Below, piece after piece: positions 25,047 to 33,880 of a stretch of 41,948 bases of DNA. Below the pieces are notes generated by a model. It was not told where the DNA came from. It saw only the letters and a list, made by a program, of their open reading frames with translations, and made no database searches. The DNA is from Candidatus Melainabacteria bacterium (GTDB lineage Bacteria; Cyanobacteriota; Vampirovibrionia; Obscuribacterales; Obscuribacteraceae): contig PLXC01000048.1 of assembly GCA_003151275.1 (NCBI GenBank), positions 8,485 through 50,432 of the forward strand, read 5' to 3'. Position 1 is the stretch's first letter. Each line of letters begins with the position of its first letter. The position numbers and the translations under genes are program-made.

Positions 25047-26103
25047 CGTTCGACACCTCGACGTTTCCTACACCGCCTACCTTGAATTTGCCTATACAAG
25101 CTGCTTGCATCCCTGCTGTCACTAATTCCTTTACGAGTTGTTCCGATTCTTCAGATGAAATTGCAAAAAGCAATCCGCCTGAGGTTTGCGGATCAAAAAG
25201 TAAATCAGTGATCGCTAGATCAACATCATTTATATAGGTAGAGAATTGCTCATACGATTTTCTGTTGCCATATGCACCGGCGGGCACGAAACCCTGTTCT
25301 GCTAATGCCAGCACTTCAGGAAGGAGAGGAACGTGGTCAGACCAGAGCTCCGCGCTTAAATGGCTACCCTTCGCCATTTCATGAATGTGACCGATCAGTC
25401 CAAAACCGGTCACATCAGTAGCGGCGTTAAGCCTGTATTTGCTTCCGATCGCCAGGGCTGTGTTGTTTAGAGTGGTTAGACTTTTCAGCAGCTCTGTGTC
25501 GGCGCTCTGCGATAAGAGATTGGCCTTCATACCTAGCAATGCCACGCCCGTGCCGATTGGTTTACAGAGCACAATCCTGTCATCAGCCTTCGCACCACTG
25601 TTGGTGAGCACTCTGGAAGGATGTACAGTGCCCGTTACCGATAAGCCATATATTGGCTCTTGGCTTTGGATTGAGTGCCCGCCCGCAAGAATGGCTCCAG
25701 AAGCCTGGACCTGCGTGGCGCCACCTCTGACAATCTCTCGTACTACGTCAATTGGGAAATCGCATGTCGGAAAACACAATACATTCAATGCGAGTATTGG
25801 AGTACCTCCCATCGCATACACATCAGAGAGTGCATTGGCCGCTGCGATCATTCCATATAGGAAAGGATCATCTACTACAGGTGGGAAGAAGTCGATCGTC
25901 TGAATGATGGCAAGTTCTTCTGAAATCTTGTAGACAGCGGCATCTTCAAAATTTTCCATTCCGGTCAACAAGTTAGGCGATGTAGTAACAGGAAGGTTTG
26001 TCAGTATTTGGTGCAACTCAGCCGAACTGATTTTGGCCGCACAACCACCCGCCTTTACGTTCGCTGTCAATAATTTTGAAGCTGTTTGACGGTGATCGTT
26101 CAT
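25033..26103 (-). CDS. selD: Selenide, water dikinase SelD
   Basis: SelD makes selenophosphate from selenide and ATP, the selenium donor for selenocysteine, selenouridine in tRNA, and some Mo-enzyme cofactors. 356 residues. The catalytic N-terminal stretch is AGGCAAKIS with Cys21 (a Cys form, not selenocysteine) and Lys24; further motifs are TIDFFPPVVDDP, GMIAAANALSDVYAMGG, GGHSIQSQEPIYGLSVTG and DPQTSGGLLFA. No selA, selB, selC or mnmH is in the window, so the end use is unknown. The weak ribosome site and a possible promoter at 26128-26156 lie upstream. YedF overlaps its 3' end. Confidence 0.95.
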   Translation of the reverse strand: MNDHRQTASKLLTANVKAGGCAAKISSAELHQILTNLPVTTSPNLLTGMENFEDAAVYKISEELAIIQTIDFFPPVVDDPFLYGMIAAANALSDVYAMGGTPILALNVLCFPTCDFPIDVVREIVRGGATQVQASGAILAGGHSIQSQEPIYGLSVTGTVHPSRVLTNSGAKADDRIVLCKPIGTGVALLGMKANLLSQSADTELLKSLTTLNNTALAIGSKYRLNAATDVTGFGLIGHIHEMAKGSHLSAELWSDHVPLLPEVLALAEQGFVPAGAYGNRKSYEQFSTYINDVDLAITDLLFDPQTSGGLLFAISSEESEQLVKELVTAGMQAACIGKFKVGGVGNVEVSNDERR

Positions 26104-26477
26104 AAAAATTCGTTCGCTCGTGGTAGCAGGTTAGCCGCATAAATACGTGTTTTCAACGACATCGCATATCGAAAGGACAAAATCTGTTCAGCGAGTAGTC
26201 TAAAGGCTATACAGTTGTGACCTTTCGGGAACCCGCATGATATCTGGATTTCAGCAACTGGCATTTTTCGTCATTCCAAGAAACCTTTTATATTAGTTTC
26301 GAACTGATCTTGTTGTTATGGGCTTCTAGGCCCTTTAAAAAGCGGTGGCTTGAGTGTAAATTGTAAGTTCATCAAATCGCCTTGCGGCCAGCATAGTCGG
26401 TGTTCTTGCGAACGTCTATGCGCCAAACTTCTTCGTAAACATTTATATTCTCTGCCTTGAAATTTGAAGGATCATGC
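26104..26477. other. 374-bp divergent gap between selD and the RHH gene
   Basis: No gene, tRNA or repeat seen. It must hold the selD promoter (leftward) and the promoter of the ribbon-helix-helix gene (rightward). A TATATT at 26444-26449 could be a -10 for the latter, but no matching -35 is visible. Confidence 0.5.
26128..26156 (-). promoter_or_regulatory. Possible selD promoter
   Basis: On the minus strand TTGAAA (26156-26151) and TAACCT (26133-26128) are separated by 17 bases, 25 bases upstream of the selD ATG. The -10 match is poor. Confidence 0.3.
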
Positions 26478-26684
26478 ATGCCTAAGAAAGTACTAGTGGC
26501 CTTACCTCCTGGTCTGCTCGAACAGATCGATTTTGTCGCTCAAACTGAGCATCGTACGCGCTCTGATTTAGTTCGGGAAGCCCTAAGACGATACGTGGAT
26601 ACCTTCAAGAGAACCCAGGGACCTCGCATGTCCATTAGCACCGTTGGACCCCAAAAGGTCGCTCTGCTAACGGAAGTTGAGTAA
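26478..26684 (+). CDS. Ribbon-helix-helix (CopG/Arc-type) DNA-binding protein
   Basis: 68 residues from ATG 26478, with GAAGGA six bases upstream. The sequence is a complete RHH_1 unit: strand KKVLVALPPGLLEQID, helix A and helix B in HRTRSDLVREALRRYVDTF, the SxLVREALR core being diagnostic. Such dimers repress promoters, often their own or toxin genes. No toxin is seen next to it: the next gene codes for a small membrane protein. The C-terminal tail (QGPRMSISTVGPQKVALLTEVE) is not part of the fold. Confidence 0.85.
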   Translation: MPKKVLVALPPGLLEQIDFVAQTEHRTRSDLVREALRRYVDTFKRTQGPRMSISTVGPQKVALLTEVE

Positions 26685-26832
26685 TCCTCCCACTGATCAC
26701 ATTGACTTAATTCTCGACTGGCACTACGATTGCGGCAACAGGCGCACTTCGGGTGGTCTAGCAGTTTGATACTGTTCGATAATGCCTGAATAAGGTGTTG
26801 GCGCAGAGTCAACCTTTTGTTGGAGCATTGTC

Positions 26833-27171
26833 ATGGCCGAGACCTTGTCTCAATTGAATTGGGGTCGAATTATCCTCTTCGAGATAACCTTCATCGGTCT
26901 TGTGATGATGGGGCTTGGTTTTATCAAGCTGCCTCGGTTCATGATGCGCAAGCAACTGGCTAAAGGTTTCCCCTGGGGTTACTACCAAGACCAGGTGCCT
27001 AAACGCGACCCAGGCTACTTCCAAGAGAATGACACGGACTTTTTACACGATACTGGCACAGAGTTCGGTGGACTGGAAGGATTTGGGGATTACGGCGAGT
27101 TCAGCGGGTTCGGCGAACTTGGCGAATTCGGCAACAGCTTCTTTGGCGCAGATGGCGGCGGCGGCGAGTAA
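26833..27171 (+). CDS. Small membrane protein with Gly/Phe/Glu-rich tail
   Basis: 112 residues; GGAG eight bases before the ATG. One N-terminal membrane span (IILFEITFIGLVMMGLGFI), a basic juxtamembrane stretch (RFMMRKQLAKG), then a low-complexity tail in which GxFGxx(G)EF-type steps repeat (GGLEGFGDYGEFSGFGELGEFG). The positive-inside rule places the tail in the cytoplasm. Not a family I recognise. It lies 148 bases after the RHH gene and shortly before a CPBP protease. Confidence 0.65.
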   Translation: MAETLSQLNWGRIILFEITFIGLVMMGLGFIKLPRFMMRKQLAKGFPWGYYQDQVPKRDPGYFQENDTDFLHDTGTEFGGLEGFGDYGEFSGFGELGEFGNSFFGADGGGGE

Positions 27172-27242
27172 CCTCCAGCCGTGGCATTAAGTCGGGCAGC
27201 TTTGCTGCATAGGCTATCCTCGGATAACGTCCAGCCGTCTCC

Positions 27243-28922
27243 ATGTCACATCCAGGCTGTCATGCAGCTATACTTAGCCGCTGGCGTGATGGGCGACCGA
27301 TCGTCGCACGTCCGCAGGTTGGTTTTGGGAGCCGGGTTGAATTGGTGAATCAAGTTTATTTCTGGATGGCCGGTTTTGCTGCACTGATCGCCGGCGTTTT
27401 GTTGGTCAAAAACGAAAAGATTAAGCCTCGAATTGTCGATGCACTTCTAATTTTGGCGACCATTTACGTCGGGATCCACTTATATCAAGCGCTGGACATC
27501 GGCAAAGTTTCTAAATCCTCGATAACGCCTGTTATAGACGCGGATAAGGCCGAACTTTCCTTGAAGATGGCTCAGGCTCTCGAATCCACTTCACATGTGT
27601 TTTTCAGTCCGAAGATTATCGATCGTCGCCCGCAGTCGATAAACCTTCCTGTGCCGAATGCGCCGCAAACTGCCGAAAAGCAAATTGAGGCGTTGAAGCG
27701 AGAGTCTCAGAGGATTCTCGGCGGCGTTGTGCAACGCAATCCTACGGCTGGGATTATGGAAGCCAAATATGCTTTAGTGACGCATGATCTAGGCGATCCA
27801 AACAGCGTGTCAATTGAGCGACTCTCGCACATCGATACGCCGAATGCTCATAAGTTGCACAAGGCGCTTTTTCTACTTTATGGATCTGGCCGTCCTAAAC
27901 CAACTCCAGATGAAGTGGCGGAGGCAGAAGAGACCTTCAAGACGATATTACCGCGCGGTTGGTATCGTGATACCGCCCTTGTTGACTTGTACAAAAAAAC
28001 TGGCAATAAAGCGGAACTTGAGAAACTGCAAGCGCAGATGGATGAAACGGGTTTGCGCTTGATCTCGAAGCTTGTTGTCGTGGGCTGTGTGATGCTGGTT
28101 TCGTTCTTGGTCGGAATAATCGTGATTCTGGTGCAATTGTTTTTTCTGCCCAGAACTGTGACAAACGAAGAACAACGGGCTTTAATTGCCTCGCCGTTCC
28201 CATTTGGATTTAGAACTATTTACGGCGTGTTTATGGCATGGATGGTGACTCAAGTATTGCTCAGCTCGCTTCTGCAGAGCGGTGTCAAAATCAGCGAGCT
28301 GATGAACAAAGGGGTGCTATTGGCGGCGTGTACGACTGCTGTGCTGTATTTGGCTAGTAACGGTCCCGGCATTCTCTACATCTATTTGATTGCCGTAAAG
28401 CCGCACGGTTTGAAATTTTTGGACACCGTTAAAATGCGGGCTCGGGTAGGAAAACTTGGTCCCGGTCGGCTCGTCTTGGCCGGCTGGCTAACTTGGTTTG
28501 CCGCGGTTCCTGTTGTGTTGACTTGCTATCTGATCGCCCTAAAGTTTATGAACTCACAAGGTTCCTCGAATCCCGTCATTGCTCTGGTGATGGAAGCGGC
28601 TCGGTCTGCGGATATCCCCTCCATCCTAATGTTCTATTTCACGCTTGGGGTGCTGGCGCCAATCTGCGAAGAAACCCTCTTTAGAGGCTTTCTGTACACT
28701 AGTTTCCGCAAGTACTGGGGCGTTTTTCCTTCGCTGCTACTGAGCTCGTTGCTTTTCGCGGGCGTGCATATGGATGCTGGTGGATTCTTGCCGTTGTTCG
28801 GATTAGGATTTCTCTTCGGCTTTATCGTTGAGCGCACGAAAAGTATACTGCCGAGCATGGTGGCACATGGATTGTGGAACAGCGGCACGTTCACCTTGGT
28901 GCTTCTGCTTTTCGGGAATTAA
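27243..28922 (+). CDS. CPBP-family intramembrane metalloprotease
   Basis: 559 residues from the longest ATG. There is no good ribosome site before 27243; TTG 27342 with GGGAG at 27327-27331 is a plausible later start, just before the first span (VYFWMAGFAALIAGVLLV). A soluble region (about 90-260) with TPR-like helices follows, then five to six membrane spans. The CPBP/CAAX protease motifs are near the end: EETLFRGFLY (about 476-485; Glu-Glu and Arg), FAGVHMD (His about 508) and HGLWNSG. Family members cleave or process membrane proteins, and some serve in bacteriocin immunity. The long soluble N-terminal region is unusual for the basic 200-300 residue CPBP core. Confidence 0.85.
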   Translation: MSHPGCHAAILSRWRDGRPIVARPQVGFGSRVELVNQVYFWMAGFAALIAGVLLVKNEKIKPRIVDALLILATIYVGIHLYQALDIGKVSKSSITPVIDADKAELSLKMAQALESTSHVFFSPKIIDRRPQSINLPVPNAPQTAEKQIEALKRESQRILGGVVQRNPTAGIMEAKYALVTHDLGDPNSVSIERLSHIDTPNAHKLHKALFLLYGSGRPKPTPDEVAEAEETFKTILPRGWYRDTALVDLYKKTGNKAELEKLQAQMDETGLRLISKLVVVGCVMLVSFLVGIIVILVQLFFLPRTVTNEEQRALIASPFPFGFRTIYGVFMAWMVTQVLLSSLLQSGVKISELMNKGVLLAACTTAVLYLASNGPGILYIYLIAVKPHGLKFLDTVKMRARVGKLGPGRLVLAGWLTWFAAVPVVLTCYLIALKFMNSQGSSNPVIALVMEAARSADIPSILMFYFTLGVLAPICEETLFRGFLYTSFRKYWGVFPSLLLSSLLFAGVHMDAGGFLPLFGLGFLFGFIVERTKSILPSMVAHGLWNSGTFTLVLLLFGN

Positions 28923-28987
28923 CGGGCAACCCAATTTGTTGACTACGTGCAATACTGGAAACAGGTATAAAGCGGGGGAATAAGCCC

Positions 28988-29512
28988 TTGGTAGCAACCT
29001 GTCCTAGCGTCAGTATGCGTGTCGTGTCAGGACCTTACATCAAGCGTAGGGGTCTGGTTCCGCTGGTGAGCGGATTGTGCATTGGCTGGATTTTCGTCTG
29101 TCTCTGGGCTGGTGTGTCCGCTTTCTTATTAGCCAACAATTTAATTTGGGCGTTTGTCTTGTTCTGTTCGACATTTGGCTTTGCCGGATTTCTCACATGG
29201 ATGACGTATACACTCGTTTGTGATTCTTTCAAAACCTATACTTTCGAACTTACCGATGTGGAAGCGGTGCTCGAAATATCTGATCGTTTAAAACACACCA
29301 GTAGAACCCAAATGGTATTACTTGACGACGTCAAATTCGCTGAATATTACCCCTATTGCGACTCTTCAAGTTTGATCTTTCATGCTCCATACGCTGATAT
29401 GGAGGTGCCTTTGTGGCCGATGGGAACACACGCCCAAGACATTTTGGATTTCTTGAACGGACGTGGTGTGCACGTTATTAACGTACAAAGCGACGAAAGA
29501 TTTCCAGAATAA
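28988..29512 (+). CDS. Two-span membrane protein with PH-like cytosolic domain
   Basis: 174 residues. TTG 28988 is preceded by GGGGGA at good spacing; ATG 29015 has no ribosome site. Two adjacent spans (LVPLVSGLCIGWIFVCLWAG and LIWAFVLFCSTFGFAGFLTW) are followed by a beta-rich domain of about 100 residues starting FKTYTFELTDVEAVLEISD and ending in a helix HAQDILDFLNGRG. This layout resembles bacterial PH-domain (DUF304-like) membrane proteins, without a clear signature. Function unknown. Confidence 0.6.
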   Translation: MVATCPSVSMRVVSGPYIKRRGLVPLVSGLCIGWIFVCLWAGVSAFLLANNLIWAFVLFCSTFGFAGFLTWMTYTLVCDSFKTYTFELTDVEAVLEISDRLKHTSRTQMVLLDDVKFAEYYPYCDSSSLIFHAPYADMEVPLWPMGTHAQDILDFLNGRGVHVINVQSDERFPE

Positions 29513-29660
29513 GGCACTTGCCATGGTGGCAAAGCGATACCAAATGTGCTACCATCACTTGCGTGTGGTGAAGGTTATTTTCTACGGAACTGATCCTTCT
29601 AGTATTCGTCTTTATTAGTAGAGTTGTCCCAATCGAATCGGCAGTTGGAGGTGATGGATT

Positions 29661-29903
29661 ATGTCTCAAGCTTTCAAGGTGGGCGATCGCGTCGAATGGA
29701 ACTCGGAAACGGGTTACCTTACCGGAACGATCACAAAAAAGGTAACAACGGAATTAAGTTTCAAAGGTTATGTGCGGCATGCCTCTGAAAAAGATCCGCA
29801 GTTTATTGTGAAGAGTGACAATAGCAACCACGAAGTAATGCACAAAGGCACATGCTTGCGCTTCGCTCGTAAAAGCAAATCCCTTGTCGCATCAACTAGA
29901 TAA
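29661..29903 (+). CDS. DUF2945 (HVA1-type Tudor-like) small protein
   Basis: 80 residues with GGAGGTGA before the ATG. FKVGDRVEWNSETGYLTGTI, then FKGYVRHASEKDPQFIVKSD and HKGTCLRF are the hallmarks of the DUF2945 / hypervirulence-associated Tudor-domain family, a short beta-barrel of unknown function found in many bacteria and fungi. It is followed by a hairpin and a rho-independent terminator, so it is a single-gene unit. Confidence 0.85.
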   Translation: MSQAFKVGDRVEWNSETGYLTGTITKKVTTELSFKGYVRHASEKDPQFIVKSDNSNHEVMHKGTCLRFARKSKSLVASTR

Positions 29904-29912
29904 GTTCTGGTG

Positions 29913-29932
29913 CCTCTAACCACCGTTAGAGG
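29913..29932 (+). repeat. Perfect 8-bp hairpin after the DUF2945 gene
   Basis: CCTCTAAC-CACC-GTTAGAGG, a tight stem with a four-base loop 9 bases after the stop. No T-run follows; it probably acts with the terminator just downstream. Confidence 0.5.
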
Positions 29933-29948
29933 TATTACTACAGCATTG

Positions 29949-29992
29949 AGGACCTGTCCGGACATGATCGTTCGAGCCAGGTCCTTTCTTTT
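29949..29992 (+). terminator. Rho-independent terminator
   Basis: AGGACCTG (29949-29956) pairs with CAGGTCCT (29978-29985) and is followed directly by TTCTTTT. The loop holds a further TCCGGA palindrome. It ends the DUF2945 transcript before the zwf operon. Confidence 0.7.
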
Positions 29993-30209
29993 GAATCTTC
30001 CTGACCGACTTACTTTTTTTGAAATGCTTGTCAACGTCCGGATTGCCGTCAAAGCGAACCCAAAGCCCACGCCTATGCTCAGTTTTCAGGCGCGACAGTG
30101 TAGCGCTCGAATTTAAACCGTTGACGGTTGATTTTTTGGATCGGGATTAAATCGCGTCGAATGGTTCTTACAATGGCCTCTTGTGAACACTGGATCCGCC
30201 AAAACATAG

Positions 30210-30231
30210 TAGTCTTTGATATCCAAGACTA
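30210..30231 (+). promoter_or_regulatory. Inverted repeat in the zwf leader
   Basis: TAGTCTT-TGATATCC-AAGACTA, 7-bp perfect arms, centred about 40 bases before the zwf ATG. It could be an operator or a leader hairpin. A poor TTGACG...GATTAA promoter candidate lies at 30121-30150. Confidence 0.4.
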
Positions 30232-30260
30232 TGAAAGTCGATAGCATAAAGAGGTCTACT

Positions 30261-31844
30261 ATGGTGACGACGGAAAGTTCGTTGGCTAAGAATCCATTGC
30301 TTGAAGGCATGCGCCTCGAAAAGCGTGCCAGCCCCTTCGCTATGGTGATTCTGGGAGCGCACGGTGATTTAACCAAGCGCAAGCTCTTGCCCGCGCTTTA
30401 CGCGCTGTATTTAGAAGACCTGCTTGCGAAGGACTTTGCCCTGCTGGGCTTGTCCCGAACCAAAATGACCGACGATGAATTCCGCACCGTGATGAAAGAT
30501 TCAGTGCAGAAATATGCGTCTGACATCAACTTCCAAGAAGATTCCTGGAACGAATTCGCCAAAAGTTTGCACTACCTCGCTTCGGACGTGACTAAGGCTG
30601 AAGGCTTTGTGCAGTTGTCGGATCGACTGCAGCAGCTTAAAGAAGAGCACGCCACGCAAGGAAATCACATTTTTTACTTATCCACGGCACCAAGCCTCTA
30701 CACACCAATCGTCAAAGGATTGGCGAGTTCTGGTCTGGCAGTGAAGGCTAAACCCAATCAAACACCATGGCCGCGGATCATTGTTGAAAAGCCTTTCGGT
30801 CATGACCTGCAATCGGCAATCTCTTTAGATGAAGAGATTCACGAAGTCTTCAACGAACATCAGGTTTACCGTATTGACCATTATCTCGGCAAAGAGACTG
30901 TGCAAAACATCATGGTTTTACGTTTTGCCAATGGCATTTTTGAACCTTTGTGGAATCAAAAGCATGTCGATCATGTGCAAATCACCAACGCTGAAACGCT
31001 GAGCGTTGAGGGTCGCGGCTCCTACTACGAAGAAGCGGGTAATTTGCGCGACATGGTACAGAATCATTTGCTGCAGTTAGTTTCTCTGGTTGGCATGGAA
31101 CCGCCGATTTCGTTAGACCCTGAAGCAACTCGTGATGAGAAGGCGAAAGTACTTAAATGTCTCAGACCAATTGAACCTGGCGAAGTGGATCAATACGCCG
31201 TTCGCGGCCAATATGGTAAAGGCTATATTCTCGGTCAATCGGTGCCTGGATATCGCCAGGAAGAAGGCGTCGCTAATGATTCAAACGTTGAAACCTTTAC
31301 CGCGCTTAAGTTGTTTATCGATAACTGGCGCTGGGCGGGGGTGCCATTCTACATTCGTTCTGGTAAGCGCCTGGCAAAATCCATAACCGAAATCGCTATC
31401 CACTTCAAGAGTGCACCACATCGGCTTTTCTCTGAAGCACTGGACACCGTGTCGGATGGAAAAACTGAGGGATTGAGCCCGAACGTGCTTGTCCTGCAGA
31501 TCCAGCCAGAGGAGGGAATTTCCCTCAAGTTTGCCACTAAACAACCGGGGCAAACAAATCAACTCAGGCACTTGAATATGGACTTTAAGTATGGCACCGC
31601 CTTCGGTGTAAGAAGCGCTACAGCGTATGAAAGACTGATTCATGACTGTTTGATGGGTGATCCATCGCTCTTTTCTCGCACCGATCAGGTGGAAGTGTGC
31701 TGGAAGTTCATCGATCCCGTTTTACGAGCCTGGTCCGACAAGACCAAGACAACAAACTTCCCTAACTATGCGGCTGGGTCGTGGGGTCCTTCTGCAAGTG
31801 ATGATCTGATTGGCTCGACCGGACATTCATGGAGGCGTCTATGA
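30261..31844 (+). CDS. zwf: Glucose-6-phosphate 1-dehydrogenase
   Basis: First step of the oxidative pentose phosphate pathway: glucose-6-phosphate to 6-phosphogluconolactone with NADP reduction. AAGAGG six bases before ATG 30261 fixes the start (527 aa, typical of cyanobacterial-type enzymes). Seen: nucleotide loop ILGAHGDLTKRKLLPALY (GxxGDLxxRK), EKPFGHDL, the active-site RIDHYLGKE (about 205-213) with its His/Lys, and AGNLRDMVQNHLLQ. The TGA overlaps the ATG of opcA (ATGA), and pgl and gnd follow on the same strand: a complete four-gene operon. Confidence 0.97.
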   Translation: MVTTESSLAKNPLLEGMRLEKRASPFAMVILGAHGDLTKRKLLPALYALYLEDLLAKDFALLGLSRTKMTDDEFRTVMKDSVQKYASDINFQEDSWNEFAKSLHYLASDVTKAEGFVQLSDRLQQLKEEHATQGNHIFYLSTAPSLYTPIVKGLASSGLAVKAKPNQTPWPRIIVEKPFGHDLQSAISLDEEIHEVFNEHQVYRIDHYLGKETVQNIMVLRFANGIFEPLWNQKHVDHVQITNAETLSVEGRGSYYEEAGNLRDMVQNHLLQLVSLVGMEPPISLDPEATRDEKAKVLKCLRPIEPGEVDQYAVRGQYGKGYILGQSVPGYRQEEGVANDSNVETFTALKLFIDNWRWAGVPFYIRSGKRLAKSITEIAIHFKSAPHRLFSEALDTVSDGKTEGLSPNVLVLQIQPEEGISLKFATKQPGQTNQLRHLNMDFKYGTAFGVRSATAYERLIHDCLMGDPSLFSRTDQVEVCWKFIDPVLRAWSDKTKTTNFPNYAAGSWGPSASDDLIGSTGHSWRRL

Positions 31845-33064
31845 CCGGTATGCAGCAACTGAGCAAGGGAAAAAAACAAGAAGGCACAGAGGCTTTTTTG
31901 TCAGGCAAACTTGCCCAGGTCGATATTGCCCGAATCGAAAAAGAGTTGAATGCTCTGTGGCAGTCTGCCTCTGAATCTGGCGAAGAAGGCGGTTCAGTCA
32001 CAAGAGCTTGTGCCATGAACCTGATCCTTTACAGCGAAGACTCAGATGCAGAGACTGTGGCTGGTGATGTGCTCGATGACATAACGACTCGGCATCCGTG
32101 CCGCGCCATCCTGGCGATCTCTCGTCAATCGTCAACGCCATCGCTTGAGGCGTGGGTATCGGCTCGCTGCCACATTACTGACTCTAAATCTGGTAAACAA
32201 ATTTGTTGCGAACAGATAACGGTGCGTAGCGAAGGAAACGGTCCCAACGAATTGGCTAGTGTGGTATTACCGCTGGTGATTTCGGACCTGCCTGTTTTTT
32301 TATGGTGGCGCGCCAAGAAAGTTAATTTCGCGAACGTTAAGCCGTTCCTGCCTTATGTGGATGAGTTGATTGTGGATTCGGCTAAGGACGAGGGATCGGC
32401 AAATTTCTTCGCAGACGTGATTCACATAATCGGTGCCTATCTCGAAGAGAAACATGGCGCCCAGATAGTAGTTTCAGACTTGAATTGGCGCCGTTGTCTG
32501 CTCTGGCGAGAAGCTCTCGCCCTGTCATTCGATCAGCAGCACGGACATCTTTCAGTGTCAGCCCTTAGTGATGTGCATACCGTTGACATCCGATATGCTG
32601 CCGACAAACTAGAACGAACCGGTAGCATCAATCAAAGTCTGCTCTACATCGGTTGGTTGGCTAATCGTCTCGGTTGGCAGTTTAAAAATACTTCCAAAAC
32701 GAAACCAGGAAACTTTGTCGTCACTTTTGCGGCTGGAAAAAAAGAAGTGCAGATAAACGTGTCTGGACTGGAATGTGATGCAAGTTACATAGGCAACATC
32801 TGTTCTTTGGAAGTGACTTTTGGCGACCCGGCACTGCCTTCTGTCGTCTTGCAGCAAATACCCGGCGCTCCTGGCGTCCAAATGTTTGCCAAAGCACCTA
32901 GCGACCGTTCAGTCCAGTCACCGCCCAACGACTTCAGATTCAAGGTGAATCAAGCCACCGAAGCACGCTTAATTGATCTGGAACTTGAAACCATTGATCG
33001 AGACAGCACGTTGGAGAGTGCGTTCCGGATGGCAGCCGTTATTGCTGACCAAATTGCCATGTAG
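31841..33064 (+). CDS. opcA: Glucose-6-phosphate dehydrogenase assembly protein OpcA
   Basis: OpcA binds Zwf and tunes its activity and redox response in cyanobacteria and actinobacteria. GGAGG five bases before ATG 31841 makes this the start; it overlaps the zwf stop by four bases. Conserved blocks: an N-terminal helix pair (VDIARIEKELNALWQSA), TRACAMNLILYSED, RHPCRAILAISRQ, QICCEQITVRSEG, LPLVISDLPVFLWWRAK, and a C-terminal FRMAAVIADQI. Length (407) and position right after zwf match the family. Its presence is one of the main hints of cyanobacterial relatedness. Confidence 0.93.
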   Translation: MTGMQQLSKGKKQEGTEAFLSGKLAQVDIARIEKELNALWQSASESGEEGGSVTRACAMNLILYSEDSDAETVAGDVLDDITTRHPCRAILAISRQSSTPSLEAWVSARCHITDSKSGKQICCEQITVRSEGNGPNELASVVLPLVISDLPVFLWWRAKKVNFANVKPFLPYVDELIVDSAKDEGSANFFADVIHIIGAYLEEKHGAQIVVSDLNWRRCLLWREALALSFDQQHGHLSVSALSDVHTVDIRYAADKLERTGSINQSLLYIGWLANRLGWQFKNTSKTKPGNFVVTFAAGKKEVQINVSGLECDASYIGNICSLEVTFGDPALPSVVLQQIPGAPGVQMFAKAPSDRSVQSPPNDFRFKVNQATEARLIDLELETIDRDSTLESAFRMAAVIADQIAM

Positions 33065-33079
33065 TGAGGATTGCCTATT

Positions 33080-33841
33080 ATGATTAACTCAAGCCGAGTG
33101 ATTGGTAAGTTGAATATTTCGGAAACAGCAGAGCAGCTGGTCGAGAAGATCGCTCAAACTTTTTCAGATCTAGCTCACGCCGCCATAAAAGAAAATGGTC
33201 GTTTCATTGTCTCGTTGTCCGGTGGAAGCACGCCGAAAGCATTGTATGAACGGCTTGCCCAGCCCCCATATGCAGGTGGAATTAAGTGGGATCACGTCAT
33301 AGTTTTTCTTGGCGACGAGCGCTGCGTTCCGCACGATCATCCAGACAGCAATTTCAAAATGCTCGACGAAGCACTTCTATCCAAAGTCGCTATTCCGGAA
33401 TCCAACATCTTTAAGACAATGGGACAGGCAGAGGATCCTGAAGCGGCGGCGTTGCTTTACGATCAAGAAATTCGGCGTGTTTTTGTCTCTCCAAGCGAAG
33501 AAGTGCCAAGCTTTGATTTGATTTTGCTCGGACTGGGTCCGGATGGGCACACAGCCTCGCTATTTCCTGAGACAAAGGCACTGAAAGAAATGCATCGCTT
33601 GTACGTCGCCAATTATGTTGAAAAATTTGGCAGCAATAGACTGACAATGACGCTTCCTTTGATCAATGCAGGACAGGAAGTCATCTTTTTGGTTTCAGGG
33701 GATTTGAAAGCACAAATTTTGCAGGAAGTATTGGAGCAGCCAGAGAAGCAGTTTCCATCGCAATTGATCAAACCATGTTCCGGCAACTTGCATTGGTACG
33801 TGGATCGAGCTGCGGTCAAATTGCTTAACGCACAGGCATAA
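33080..33841 (+). CDS. pgl: 6-phosphogluconolactonase
   Basis: Hydrolyses 6-phosphogluconolactone to 6-phosphogluconate. GAGGA at 33066-33070 serves ATG 33080 (253 aa). DevB/NagB-fold motifs: FIVSLSGGSTPKALYERL, WDHVIVFLGDERCVPHDHPDSNF, LGLGPDGHTASLFP with the catalytic His, and a late LNAGQEVIFLVSG-like stretch. It follows opcA by 15 bases and precedes gnd by 39. Confidence 0.95.
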   Translation: MINSSRVIGKLNISETAEQLVEKIAQTFSDLAHAAIKENGRFIVSLSGGSTPKALYERLAQPPYAGGIKWDHVIVFLGDERCVPHDHPDSNFKMLDEALLSKVAIPESNIFKTMGQAEDPEAAALLYDQEIRRVFVSPSEEVPSFDLILLGLGPDGHTASLFPETKALKEMHRLYVANYVEKFGSNRLTMTLPLINAGQEVIFLVSGDLKAQILQEVLEQPEKQFPSQLIKPCSGNLHWYVDRAAVKLLNAQA

Positions 33842-33880
33842 CACACAGGCATCAGGGTTTTTTGGAAGGGAGGTTTGGTA

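Noticed and set aside
29768..30070. 100-codon minus-strand frame
   Set aside because: Antisense to the DUF2945 gene and to a rho-independent terminator; no family resemblance.
30350..30372. CTGGGAGCGCACGG resembling the dispersed hairpin element
   Set aside because: It encodes the conserved LGAHGD loop of Zwf and has no second arm.
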